The translations under genes and the position numbers were made by a program. This document shows positions 47,390 to 58,500 of a stretch of DNA of 64,000 bases, one piece after another; positions within the stretch are counted from its first letter, which is position 1, and each line of letters opens with the position of its first letter. Below the pieces are notes generated by a model. That model was not told the DNA's origin, ran no database searches, and saw only the letters and a list, made by a program, of their open reading frames with translations. The DNA is from Ehretia macrophylla (taxonomy: Eukaryota; Streptophyta; Magnoliopsida; Boraginales; Ehretiaceae). The DNA is taken from NCBI GenBank assembly GCA_037974665.1, contig CM075775.1, positions 32,059,732-32,123,731 of the forward strand. The letters are read 5' to 3'.

Positions 47390-48110
47390 GAGAACACATG
47401 GAGACAAATATAGGAATTATGAATCCTGCAGATTCTATATCTTTAAGGAGTACGACAAAACTAGCAAAACCAACCAACGTTGGTAAATGCACAATCCCTG
47501 AAGAAATTGAAGAACAGTTGGTCCCTGGAGAGACCAAACGTTGGAATAAAGCGATGAGGATCTTAAACCACAAAGTGTGGATGAATGTCGACAAAGACCT
47601 GATTGATCAAATAGAGCGAATCAATATAGTGGGAACTCAGCTCACATGACAAATGTGAAATTCTCATATGTGGGATTGAGGGGGAGTATTGTGAAGCAAA
47701 CCTTATGTCATTTTTAATCCCAGAATGCTTGGATACTTGCAAGGAGTGTACCGTATAGGTATCTATCCCTTAAACTGCTTAAAGCTTTGCAGGGAATGAG
47801 TTAGTATGCTATATGGGTACGCTTTGGCCTATATACTCATATGGTAACTGTAATACCATTGTTAATGTTTGAATGAGTTCCTATGCTTCTTATAGAAATG
47901 ACAACAGCTTGTCAATATAAATCACGTGATATTAATATTGAAGTTCCTGAAGAATTTAGTATGCCAGAAGTATATGATATTGAAGTTCTTGAAGAACTTA
48001 CTATGCTTGAAGCATATGACTAGAAATCCCGAAAATGTAATTGATTACAAAGATCTTTGTACAAATGAAAACATTCTGGAATAATGTGGTATAACCTTCT
48101 TAGTATATAT
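47390..48110 (+). pseudogene. Copia integrase-RT linker and RT fragments
   Basis: 47398-47649 reads TTKLAKPTNVGKCTIPEEIE and QLVPGETKRWNKAMR, resembling the linker ahead of RT. Around 47935-48110 repeated IEVPEE/MPEVYDIEV-like codons and a frame with FLVYIDILLVIYLIKK echo the RT region near its YVDD motif. Frames are broken throughout. Confidence 0.4.
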
Positions 48111-48389
48111 TGATATTTTGTTGGTCATATATCTTATTAAGAAGTATTATCTCCTTGTAGATCTCTATTTGCTATCAATTGTTTATTGTTTTATAATTTG
48201 AATTTGTCAATTATTGCTGAAATATATGCTGATAATTCTTGAATGTCATAAAGGCTCCTGAAGAGCTTATACAAGTGAGAGTTTATCGATCTGAAGATCG
48301 AGTACTCATTCACAAGATAATATTTTATGGAAAGCATTAGAATGATAAAGATTATACGATTACTGTCCTAATCTTGAAAAGGACGCTTG

Positions 48390-49060
48390 GGAAGATAATG
48401 AGATAATTATTGGTCCTGAAGTAACATATCTCAGTCTTGTTGGTCCAGTAATGTATCTTGCTAATAATAGAAGGCTATAAAATTGTCTTCTATTAATTTG
48501 TTAGCGAAATATAGTGCGGTTCCAACCTAAAGGTATTGGAATGAAATTAAGCACTTGTCGCGCTATCTATGTGGAACATCAAATATGAACTTATATTATC
48601 CAAGAATGTTGATCTTATTATAGTCAGCCCTACAAATGCTGATCATTTATCTGACCCCCACAAAGAAATATTACAGACAACTCATGTATTTACTTGTGAT
48701 GATGAGTAAAATGTGGCGATCCATGAAATAGAACATGAGTGTTGTTCTTTCAAATCATGGTGAGATTGTGCCAATTCATAAGGCTAGTTAAGAATGTATA
48801 TGATTGAGATTTGTCATACAATACATTCGGGAATCATGCGGTTTACCTTTCGAAAGAGCTGGTCTCATTAAAGGTGGCCATGGTGACATGATAAAACATA
48901 TTTTGTCAAAATATTTCTACACACATGAGTTTCAAAATAATGGTATTATTGATATTCAACAAGTATACTCAAGTGAAAATCCAGCATATTTATTAACCGA
49001 AGCTTTGCCAACAAAGATCACAAAGTACATACTCAGAAGTGTAGAATGCATCACTTGAAA
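48390..49060 (+). pseudogene. Copia RNase H remnant
   Basis: Frames read VTYLSLVGPVMYLANN (about 48418-48465), NADHLSDPHKEILQTTHVFT (about 48638-48695) and, in 48804-49058, RFVIQYIRESCGLPFERAG, KHILSKYFYTHEFQNNGIID and EALPTKITKYIL. These follow the order of the copia RNase H domain and its C-terminal tail. Stops and shifts separate them, and the catalytic DE region is not intact. Confidence 0.75.
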
Positions 49061-49512
49061 GATTTATCACCATGATGCATGTTGCAATGAGAAGGAGAAT
49101 ATATTGATGCACTGTACTATTTTTCCTTCACCAAGGTTTTTCTCCCACTGGGTTTTTTCTAGTAAGGTTTTAACGAGGCAGGGCAAATACGTTTGATATG
49201 ATAGAAACATGTCGAGCTAAAGTTCTTTTTCATAGATGAACTCCAAGTGGAAGTAAAACAGATGTTCATCGAAGATGGATTTCTGTCAACTCGAAGAATA
49301 CTCTTGATATGCTTAGATGAGGGGGAGATAAATATACACTGTACTCTTTTTCCATTTACCTAAGTTTTATCTCACAGGGTTTTCCTAGCAAGGTTTTTAA
49401 TGATACTGTGGTTGAGTTTATAATAAGGAATGTGTTTTTTTTCCTTAGTCAAGGTTTTATTTCACTGGGTTTTCTTGACGAGGTTTTAATGAGGTATATT
49501 CTTATAGTGAAT

Positions 49513-49524
49513 ATCCAAGGGGAG
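49513..49524 (+). other. Polypurine tract of the copia element
   Basis: ATCCAAGGGGAG directly precedes the 3' LTR start TGTTATG. Confidence 0.65.
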
Positions 49525-49917
49525 TGTTATGAAATATTGATATGTGGATATTCACCAGTATGCATCAGCAGCATGTTTCTGATTTGTAGTAGCATGCAAC
49601 TAGCCTGCATTAGCAGCTTGCAACCAGCATGCATCAGCAACATGTTTCTGATTTGCAGTAGCTTACAACCAGCCTGCATCAATAGCTTGCAACCAGCTTG
49701 CATCAGCAGCTTTTGATTTGTAGCAGCTTGCAGCCAGCAGCCAGCTTTTGCTTTGCAGCTGCTTATACTGCATCAGCGTTTGCGCAACTAGGAGCTTCTG
49801 AAAATCTATAAATAGAGAAGTTCTATTGAAATGTAAATGATTCAGAATTCAGAAATGAATAAGAGTTTCAGTTTTCTCTTTATACTATTTGTTGTCTTTT
49901 GCAGTTATTTTATAACA
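49525..49917 (+). repeat. 3' LTR of the copia element
   Basis: TGTTATGAAATATTG ... TTTTATAACA. The 69-bp U3 repeats start at 49562, 49631 and 49700; TATAAATA at 49807-49814. The short cysteine/serine-rich frame across the repeats is not a gene. Confidence 0.85.
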
Positions 49918-49992
49918 AACCTCTAATTATAAAACATCACTACTTAACCATTCATTCATTTTACAGCTCAAAAATTAAAATTTTACTACTAG

Positions 49993-50753
49993 TGATACGA
50001 ACCACGCCAACATGCGACACGACCCAACACCAAATATGGCAAACGACCCCAAGACCTTTCAGGATTGGATGGAAACCGCGACCCGTTGCTTAGCAAAGCA
50101 AGAACCTTGGTATAATTGATGAAGACGCCACAAACGGGGGTGGAAAATCCGTTTGATAAGTCAAGGTTGAACGCCACAAGAATTATCTTGATAAGTTCGG
50201 AAAAGTTCTTGAGAACTTAAGGAGAATACTCTCACAAATTTAATTTCAGAATTGTCTAACTTTATTATCACAAAAAGTGCCTTATATAGGCAATAACAAA
50301 TAAGTATCCTGCTTGGAAAAGGACTCCTAAACCCTAGCCCAAGTAGGAAAAACGTAAATAGTAACTAGGTCAAAGGAAACAAACTTGGAGACCAAGAAAA
50401 GACTCCTATTAACTATTCACGTGAATAGTGATGTGAATAGTAACTAAAAAGGAAGCAAACTTGCAGCCCAAGAAAAGCTCATTTCTAGTGTGAACACCTA
50501 ATCTTGTAGCCCAAGAAAGTCTCTCTCCTAGTGTGAACACCTAAATTCGTCCATAGGAAATTAAACTTAAACTGAAAACTAAAACTAGGATAAAATTACA
50601 AAGAAATCAAATCTTGACTAAATCTTCAAATCTTCTTGAAACTTCTTGAAGAATCTTGAAGTTCTTGAATCTTGAAAATAGAATCTTGACTTGAATCTTT
50701 GCTGGAAAATTCATCCAAAAGGTGCATTGAATGTGGATGGCTGGTTCGCATCA
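49993..50753 (-). repeat. 3' LTR (minus-strand element)
   Basis: Element-sense ends are TGATGCGAACCA and TGGTTCGTATCA, a near-perfect 12-bp terminal inverted repeat (11 of 12). A 16-bp palindrome CTATTCACGTGAATAG with a CACGTG core is at 50413-50428. Confidence 0.9.
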
Positions 50754-51992
50754 TTCCCCCCCTCTTGAAAAGGATTTGTCCTCAAATCCACCAGGTTCAA
50801 AGACCAGCCTAGGTGGTAGACCATGTGGTACATCCGCAGGAAATACTTCCTCAAAATCCTGCAAGAAAGAAACACTATGCAATGCAGAGTAAAGTTGGTT
50901 AGTGTTTAAAAGAGCCTCTTTGTACATAAGTATAATCATTGGCCTTTTTGAAATCAAAGCTCTCTTAACCTCACTTGCTTTTGCATAAAAATTTCTTTGC
51001 TTTCCCTCTGTTTTTACCTCATTGGTTGAATTCTTTTCTTTCCTTTCTACCTTTCCTAATTCGACCTTGCTTTTTTTCTTTTCACTCTCAATCTTTTGCT
51101 CACTCAAATTCTTTTGTTCACTCTCATAAACTTTTTTTGGTGTTATGGAAACTAGAGTGATTGACCGCTGATTGAACATGAATGTGCACTTATTGGTGAA
51201 GCCATCATGCTGCACACGTCGATCAAATTGCCACGGTCTTCCTAAGAGTAGATGTCCAGCATGCATTGTTACCATATCACACAATACCTCATCTTTATAC
51301 TTTCCAATTCGAAACGGTACAACAACCTGCTTTATAACCCCTACTTCACCACAATTATTCAGCCACTGCAGTTTGTATGGACGTAGGTGCTTAACTGTGT
51401 TGAGCCCTAGCTTTTCAACCATAGAAGCACTAGCAACATTAGTACAACTACCACCATCAATAATAACACTACATACCTTATCTTCCACGTGGCAGCGAGT
51501 ATGGAAGATGTTCTCATGTTGCACTACTTCTTCCTCTTCTTCAGCTTGCAAGCTTAAGGGTCGTCGGGTCACTAGTCCAAGCAACTCTCCATAATCTGCC
51601 CCAAACTCTTCTTCAACCTCCGTGGTGTCTCCTAGTATAGGTATGTCATCAAAATGCATTTCGTCTTTGGACTCAATCTCACCACTCTCCAAGACTACCA
51701 ATGCTTGCTTGTTTGGGCATTGGCTTCCAATGTGTCCCCATCCCTGACATTTAAAACATCTAATCTCACTAGATCGAGTCATAGTAGAAGCTGATTTACC
51801 TTGGGAGGTCGTGGCATTGGTGGATTGTTTGAACTCGGGCTCGACCTTATATATTCTTTCAAATCTCTCATGTATTTGTTCAAATTCAGCTCTCATCATC
51901 TGTCTCATCTCTCCCAAAAAAGCTTGCAACTGTAAATTCAGAACTGGTTGTTGAGCTTCTGCTTTTGTGTCATCCTCTTGATTATGAGCCAT
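50751..51992 (-). CDS. Gag zinc-knuckle and aspartic protease ORF of the non-autonomous Ty3-type element
   Basis: 413 residues from MAHNQEDDTK. A zinc knuckle CFKCQGWGHIGSQC has C79, C82, H87 and C92 (CCHC). A retropepsin-like domain follows (about 165-290): VCSVIIDGGSCTNVAS with D179, and LLLGRPWQFDRRV near 250. The region then turns Lys/Glu-rich and reaches FLQDFEEVFPADVPHGLPP, the usual protease-RT linker, after which RT is absent and the frame runs straight into the purine tract. The gag capsid core, normally before the knuckle, is also missing (only about 75 residues precede it). The stop TGA is the first three bases of the 3' LTR. The frame is otherwise open, consistent with youth. Protease active-site D-G-G differs from the usual D-S/T-G, though DGG is seen in plant relatives. 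Confidence 0.8.
   Translation of the reverse strand: MAHNQEDDTKAEAQQPVLNLQLQAFLGEMRQMMRAEFEQIHERFERIYKVEPEFKQSTNATTSQGKSASTMTRSSEIRCFKCQGWGHIGSQCPNKQALVVLESGEIESKDEMHFDDIPILGDTTEVEEEFGADYGELLGLVTRRPLSLQAEEEEEVVQHENIFHTRCHVEDKVCSVIIDGGSCTNVASASMVEKLGLNTVKHLRPYKLQWLNNCGEVGVIKQVVVPFRIGKYKDEVLCDMVTMHAGHLLLGRPWQFDRRVQHDGFTNKCTFMFNQRSITLVSITPKKVYESEQKNLSEQKIESEKKKSKVELGKVERKEKNSTNEVKTEGKQRNFYAKASEVKRALISKRPMIILMYKEALLNTNQLYSALHSVSFLQDFEEVFPADVPHGLPPRLVFEPGGFEDKSFSRGGE
50754..50767 (-). other. Polypurine tract of the minus-strand element
   Basis: The minus strand reads CAAGAGGGGGGGAA directly before the LTR start TGATGCG. Confidence 0.75.
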
Positions 51993-52894
51993 GATTGAAT
52001 TTCACTCCCTCACGTGTTTCGCTCAACTCACTTTAGCTTTTACCCTCTAATAATCTCACACACTTTGCCTTTTTCCTCTCGTATTCTCTTTCAAGCCCCT
52101 AGAACTTACCAAGAATACCAAGCAGCGTAATAATCAATTTTGGAATCTGACTTTTTTTTTTTGTTTGTTTTTTTTGTTTTTTTTTTTTGTTTTTTTTTTT
52201 CAGACCTCTAAGACTCTGGAAACAAGGATAGAGAAAGAAACTTGAATAAAACTCGAAGAAGGAAACCTAGAAAAATAAGGAAAGTTGCAAAAACCCTATT
52301 CTAAAACACAAAAATGACCAAAACTCATAGAAAACGTTGGAATTTGGCCCTAAGAGGGTGGTGCCCACAGTTTTACTGTGGGTTATTCTCAGAACGTCGT
52401 TTCTCTTTAGAAAAGCTTGGCCACAAAGGCTAATTCAACAAAAACAAGTTTTTTTACTGTTCACTATTTTGCCTTTTTTTTTTTTTTTTTTTTTTTCAGC
52501 TCCGAATTTTTTTTTCTTTTCTTGAAGTTTCTCTTCTTTCTTGATGTTTTTTTTCTTGATTTTCAGAAACAAAGACAATGAGAAAGTAACTAAGACTTCG
52601 AATTTCGAAACACAAGAAACCCTAATTCAAGATTCTAGGGTTTGGCCAATTGAAAGCTTAACAAGAAACGAAATTGAAAGCAAGAAAACAAAATTAAAGA
52701 CAAGACTCAAGAAACGGAGAACAAGACTCAAGACACGAAATTAAAAGAACAAGAACGGAATCAAGACACAACCAAGAAAACGAATTGGAAGCATGACACA
52801 ATCAAGAACGAAGAAAGGAATTAAAACCTAGACCTAGACTCAAGGAATTAACCAAGAAAAATAAGAAAAGGATAGGCAAACCTGATAAACCTAA
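51993..52894 (-). other. Leader region of the non-autonomous element
   Basis: 900 bp between primer site and ORF. Long A runs on the minus strand (T runs at 52151-52200 and 52477-52496) and AAGAC/AAGAAC-type repeats (52700-52800). Packaging signals are expected here but none is recognisable. No ORF supported. Confidence 0.5.
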
Positions 52895-52906
52895 GCTCTG
52901 ATACCA
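52895..52906 (-). other. tRNA-iMet primer binding site
   Basis: The minus strand reads TGGTATCAGAGC, complementary to the 3' end of initiator tRNA-Met, two bases after the 5' LTR end. Confidence 0.85.
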
Positions 52907-52908
52907 AC

Positions 52909-53669
52909 TGATACGAACCACGCCAACATGCGACGCGACCCAACACCAAATATGGCAAACGACCCCAAGACCTTTCAGGATTGGATGGAAACCGCGACCC
53001 GTTGCTTAGCAAAGCAAGAACCTTGGTATAATTGATGAAGACGCCACAAACGGGGGTGGAAAATCCGTTTGATAAGTCAAGGTTGAACGCCACAAGAATT
53101 ATCTTGATAAGTTCGGAAAAGTTCTTGAGAACTTAAGGAGAATACTCTCACAAATTTAATTTCAGAATTGTCTAACTTTATTATCACAAAAAGTGCCTTA
53201 TATAGGCAATAACAAATAAGTATCCTACTTGGAAAATGACTCCTAAACCCTAGCCCAAGTAGGAAAAACGTGAATAGTAACTAGGTCAAAGGAAACAAAC
53301 TTGGAGACCAAGAAAAGACTCCTATTAACTATTCACGTGAATAGTGACGTGAATAGTAACTAAAAAGGAAGCAAACTTACAGCCCAAGAAAAGCTCATTT
53401 CTAGTGTGAACACCTAATCTTGTAGCCCAAGAAAGTCTCTCTCCTAGTGTGAACACCTAAATTCGTCCATAGGAAATTAAACTAAAACTGAAAACTAAAA
53501 CTAGGATAAAATTACAAAGAAATCAAATCTTGACTAAATCTTCAAATCTTCTTGAAACTTCTTGAAGAATCTTGAAGTTCTTGAATCTTGAAAATAGAAT
53601 CTTGACTTGAATCTTTGCTGGAAAATTCATCCAAAAGGTGCATTGAATGTGGATGGCTGGTTCGCATCA
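52909..53669 (-). repeat. 5' LTR (minus-strand element) with promoter signals
   Basis: Same length as the 3' LTR. The minus strand has CCTATATAAGG (53196-53206) as a TATA box. The palindrome CTATTCACGTGAATAG at 53329-53344 lies about 120-140 bp upstream of it in element sense. Copies of GTGAATAGTAAC nearby repeat its half-site. Confidence 0.85.
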
Positions 53670-53950
53670 ACTAGACCAAACAGAATCTCAATTACATGTA
53701 AATTCTATTTCCGTTCTCCTTTACGGTTTTCTCATAATTGTCTCCTGTTAAATTACTTATGTCCCTCAACTATAATATACATGATAAAATACTTTTTAAT
53801 CTTTTAAAATGCACCTCTTGAATTTTGAATTAATAGAGTCGCCTCGTTAGTCCTCAATCCTGACTTTAGATTATGTCCAAAATTCAATATTTTTGGCAAG
53901 AAAGCAGCACGTGCATATTAATTTTTGAATGAAATTAAAGCCAAAAACGT

Positions 53951-54140
53951 TTAAGTTTGGATGAAATTTGGGTTGTAAACTAATGATGGTCGAAACCATT
54001 AAATTTTAAATGAAATTTGGGTTCTAAACTAACAATGGTCAAAACCATTAAATTTTAGATAAAATTTGGGTTCTAAATTAATGATGGTCAAAACCATTAA
54101 ATTTTAGATGAAATTTGATTATAGACTAACGATGATACAC
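53951..54140. repeat. 49-bp tandem repeat, nearly 4 copies
   Basis: ACCATTAAATTTTA recurs at 53995, 54044 and 54093 with GATGAAATTTGGGTT and CTAATGATGGTC in each unit; the last copy is incomplete. Confidence 0.85.
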
Positions 54141-54169
54141 AAGACATCAAGATATTCATACTAACAGGG

Positions 54170-54645
54170 CTTTGGTCTGGTGGTATACTTCTCATTCTAA
54201 GTGTTAGAGATTGCAAGGTTAATTCTCATAAGTCACATCCTTTAATATGCGTTGTACAACTTAGGCTACTTTGGACTACATTGAGACTTTTAACTTCCAA
54301 ACCACTTTTAGACTGAATAGGAAAGTAGACTGACAACCACTAGCTATTTGGCCTAATTGTAAGATTATCGCTTTAGATGTGAGAGATTTTAAACTTAATT
54401 TTCGTGTATAATATCTTAAGTGATATAAAATATTTAGACTGAATATGAAAGTGTGCCCATAAACACTAGCCATTAGCCTAGTGATAATATTCTTACTTTA
54501 GATGCGAGAGGTCGCAAGATCAATTTTTATGTATAATATCCTAAGTTATATAAAATAGCTCGTGAGTCAATGACTTCTCGATTTAGGTGTTAGAGGTCTC
54601 AAGATCGATTCTTGCATATAATATAGGAAGTGATGTAAAATGGCT
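54170..54645 (+). mobile_element. Cluster of four SINE-head-like units
   Basis: Four units (about 54172-54230, 54345-54410, 54468-54530, 54570-54625) each have a GGTCTGGTGGTA/GCCTAGTGATAA-type A-box-like start, then TTTAGATGCGAGAG and a B-box-like GGTCGCAAGATCAATTTT. Between them ATAATATCCTAAGTTATATAAA recurs. This fits related tRNA-derived SINEs inserted or duplicated in a row. None folds as a full tRNA by eye. Confidence 0.45.
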
Positions 54646-54919
54646 AGACATCCCTTGATTTTTTTTTTTTTTTTTTTAAAGAAAGAAAGTAGGCCGATAA
54701 AAAAAAAAAGAAAAATAAAAGGAAAGTAGGCGGTTGGGTCTGGTCCAAGTTAAATTCTTGGCTGCTATAGACTAATGGACTCGTATAAGGACTAAGCCCA
54801 GATCATGGGGCCACATGTCATGGGCTAATGTTTTACTTGAGCATGCATGCGAAAAAATAACTATTTAAGACCAACGACAGGACCAATCTATCTCATTAAA
54901 CAATAAGCACAAAGAAGTA

Positions 54920-55528
54920 CAGTAGAACCTCTTTAAATTAATAGCGTTGGGATCACTAAATTCTATTAATTTAGCGAGATATTAATTTATCGATAAATTA
55001 ATAACTATTAATTAATAGAGATATTTTTTATTTTTTTGGCTTTATAGTAAACATATTATGATTATAATGTCTTTTTTCAGTCCAATTTGAAAAGATAAGT
55101 AATGAAAATAGAAGATAAAATTTAATTTAGTAAGATTAGAAAAACTTATCCAAGTCCTTGTAGGATTAGGATGAGAACTAATTTCTCTAATCTTGTATCC
55201 TAATCTTTGTAGAATTATCTCAATTTTTTCTCTTTAAATAATTAAATATGAGATTCAACTAGATTTGAAGTTCAACAAAAGACAAGCTACTTTTGATTCA
55301 TATTTTAAGAAAATCTCATAGTCAATTTATTATGTACTTTTTAACTAATTATTAATTTATGAAATATTTGAATCAATAAAATACAAAGGAATTTTTTTTA
55401 AATGAATTATCTTATAATTTTATCGAATTTATCAATTTTTTACACTGGTCCCAAGTCGGGACCGAACATTTTTATTAATTAAAAGAGATTATTAATTTAT
55501 CGAGTATTAATTTAAAGAGGCTCTACTG
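54920..55528. mobile_element. Emigrant-like MITE copy 3 (609 bp)
   Basis: Ends CAGTAGAACCTCTTTAAATT and GAGGCTCTACTG, with TA at 54918-54919 and 55529-55530. It matches copies 1 and 2 but has about 100 extra bases around 55150-55310. Confidence 0.8.
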
Positions 55529-55530
55529 TA

Positions 55531-58500
55531 ATATAATTAATTAAGAACGGGTCAATAATAGTATGTACTTAAAATATGAATATCATACGTTAGTATTATT
55601 ATTATTATTTTTAGTCATATATATCATATGCTAGTGAGGACTATAGCTCTCACTAATTAAAAAAAATATTAAAAATTTTATGTATTTTTTTTAAAAAAAA
55701 AGTTAAATATCTATCTATTTTTAGTTAAAAAGATGAATTAGCTCCAACTGAAAAAAAATAAATATTTGTATAGTACAAAAATTATAAATTTTAGCCCCCA
55801 CTAAAATAAAAACTTGAATCCGCCATTGGTCTCAACTATTTTTCCCTTACTACTGTTGAAACGCTTGAGGATTGAAGGTCTAGAATTTTGAACAAAGGGC
55901 AAAATCAGGAATTACAGAATTTACGAGGTGAAAGGGTGGTGCAGGGAAAATTTTTGTCAATAACGAGTAGGAGAAGTTTGGAGATTTCAATCTCAATGTT
56001 CGGAGATCACATGTTGGTTTTTTGCTATTAAGCTTTCTCTTGAGAACGACGACCAGATCATAAATTGCTAATTGAAGTCAATCTAATAAAAACCCGAAAA
56101 AGAAAGAGAAGAATGCACTTTGCGCCCTATAAATGTTGAAGGATTTAATTTATCCTTCTTAAAAGTTAATTACATTTAATTGGGTGAATGATACACCTCC
56201 TCCGTGATTTGGCAAAAGTGTAAAAATACTATATTGTATTTTTAAAACCCTTCATAGTTCTCTTATGATTTTCAAAACCGAGCTAAATATCCCTATTGGA
56301 TTGAGGGATGCAAGCGTTATTTCAAAAATTACAAAACAATTATAAAAAAAATAAAAAATGTAAAGATATATTTTACACAGAAGTTTTTTTGTCGTTCACT
56401 TATCAAATTGGTCTTGACAATGCTAAATTATAGATGCACTTATCTTATATGTATATATTAAGCTTTTTCAAATCCTAAGCTACAAAATCCACAGGCTGTG
56501 GGTCAACATTGTCTATTCTGGTTTCTTTGGAAAGTCAAAGTGCATATATTAATAGGACAGCTAAAGATGATAAATCATGTTGAACCATGCACTAAATAGC
56601 TCACTTGTATGCAACTTTGTAGTGTACTTCTGCTAGTGTAATTTTCCAACCAAGAAAGAAACAATGCTACCGTTGAGAATCAGTCTAATGATAGAACGTT
56701 TGAAGAATATACAAGAAACTTATTTATTAATGTTTTAAATTTAAATCAGTTAAAAGACTATTTTTCTTTAATTAATTCTATAGGCATTATGCCTAGCTAA
56801 TTGTCCCGAACTATGACTCTTTCAAAAAATCATATGTTCTTAAATTTAGACTATAAAATGAGTGAGAAGAATTTCTCGTCATCAAACAAAAAGAGAAAAA
56901 AAAGAGTGATGTAAATGCACTGAGCTTTGTAGGGGCAGAGATGTAATCCAGAACAGTGTTCAATTTTGCAGCCTAGAACAATGATATGGTGGGATTGGTT
57001 CCTGATGGTGACACTAGTCATTCTCACAAGGTGATCATGAGTGCTTCTTTTGATTCCAAAGAAAGGGATGTACAACAAACTCAATTAACCCAAAGGGCTC
57101 CTTTTTTCCCCTTTTTTTAATAATTTTAAAAAACATCTCACAGTCAATCTGAACAGACAAGTACCACAATAAAATAAAAATTACTCAATTACCTCCCTGC
57201 ATGTATCGTGAATTTTTTAACTGTATTTAACTAAAACTCTATAAATATAATGATACACCCTAATACATACAACGATTCACTCAAGAGTTTAATCTGAGAC
57301 GGTGCCAAAGATTTTTCAACCTGGGCATTTGCCAAAGGGCTCCATCTTAGAATATGATATCTCATTTCTCATTTTAGTATCTGATTTTAACACTTCATCT
57401 TTCCATTCTAGTTGGCACTTGTTTTGTTTATATAAAGCGTGCACACATTATGGGGACAAACAATGATATCCAACTAGCTAATCATGCGACAAACCTAGCT
57501 AAGTGGTGGGCTTACACCATTAAATATAAGTGGTTGTTTTATTTTATTATTAGCAGAAGGAGATGAGTTAAGGCTTCGCAGCACTTTTAGCTCCTTGTAC
57601 TTTTCCAATTGATGGAAATTAATGTAACAATCTGAAGTTACCTAATAAGAGTGAAATAATGTACTATGACAATCTTGGTATGTCTATTGCATATTAGTAA
57701 TTCAATGTTGCGACTCAAACTCAAAACTCAAAACTCGTAAAATAGGGGTGAATTTAAAATTTGTATCCATTGAGCTAAAATATACAATTCAACACTTATA
57801 TACTAATAATTTTCCTTTCTAGTAAATGTTAAATTAATATTTTAAACTAAAAATACCTTAAATTTAATCATATTTTTAAAAAAATATATTGGGTGCAACC
57901 CCTACTCACCAATGTATGTCTCCGCCCTTGCCAAAAAGTGACATCTAATTTAAAGCTTGAGCATTGTTTTTTAACAACAAATTGATTGTTTCAAAACAGT
58001 TGACTTGTGTTATTTTTCATATTTACAATACTCACTGGTAATCCAACTCATATCACTATCACACCGATATAAGACATTATAAGGTTGGGCTAAAAAATGT
58101 GTTGGGCTCTATCATTCATTTCTAGTGTGTGAGCCTCAAACATTGGTAAGGTTTACACACAATTAAAGAGATGTTTTAAACATTTCTATTTTGAAGAACT
58201 TTTTAGCATTATATTCAACATATCAATGTGAGACATTATATTCAATCTTTCTTAAACAATACGATTTACATAGGCAATTTATTTACAAAGTAAAAGACTT
58301 AAATGATAGGACAAATTAGTGTACCCCACTTCCTTTAATAAGTTCATGTGTAAGTTAGATGAAAATCAACGCTAAAGATTAGAAATTGGGGGTAGATTAC
58401 ACTGAAAATAAGGATTCTTTTTTGACTGAAAATGGAGGATTTGGGTGATGAAAATGGAATTTCACACCTGTTAAGAAAATAGTAATGGAAATGGAAAGGG

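Larger units (their letters stand above)
45352..49917 (+). mobile_element. Ty1/copia LTR retrotransposon, decayed, complete ends
   Basis: Two LTRs of about 400 and 393 bp flank a degenerate interior. A perfect 5-bp target duplication AACCT lies at 45347-45351 and 49918-49922. The interior has a primer site, scattered frames from the pol region and an RNase H remnant, and repeated CAAGGTTTTTCTCCCACTGG-type sequence before the 3' LTR (49135, 49370, 49450), common in copia 3' regions. By hand the LTRs differ at about 20 sites plus a 7-bp gap (near 5%). Much of gag, integrase and RT is lost or unrecognisable. Confidence 0.85.
49993..53669 (-). mobile_element. Young non-autonomous LTR retrotransposon with gag-knuckle/protease ORF (TR-GAG-like)
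   Basis: Two 761-bp LTRs (49993-50753 and 52909-53669) differ at only about 7 sites by hand. A perfect 5-bp target duplication ACTAG flanks the element (49988-49992, 53670-53674). The minus strand is coding: the right LTR is 5', followed by a tRNA-iMet primer site, an untranslated leader, one ORF and a purine tract. RT, RNase H and integrase are absent from the 2155-bp interior, so mobility would need proteins in trans. It lies 75 bp from the copia element. Confidence 0.9.

Noticed and set aside
49408-49716. Cys/Ser-rich 102-codon ORF
   Set aside because: Spans the copia 3' region and the 69-bp U3 repeats of the LTR; repeat artefact.
50975-51594. Plus-strand ORFs across the minus-strand gag-protease region
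   Set aside because: Antisense shadows of the retroelement ORF.
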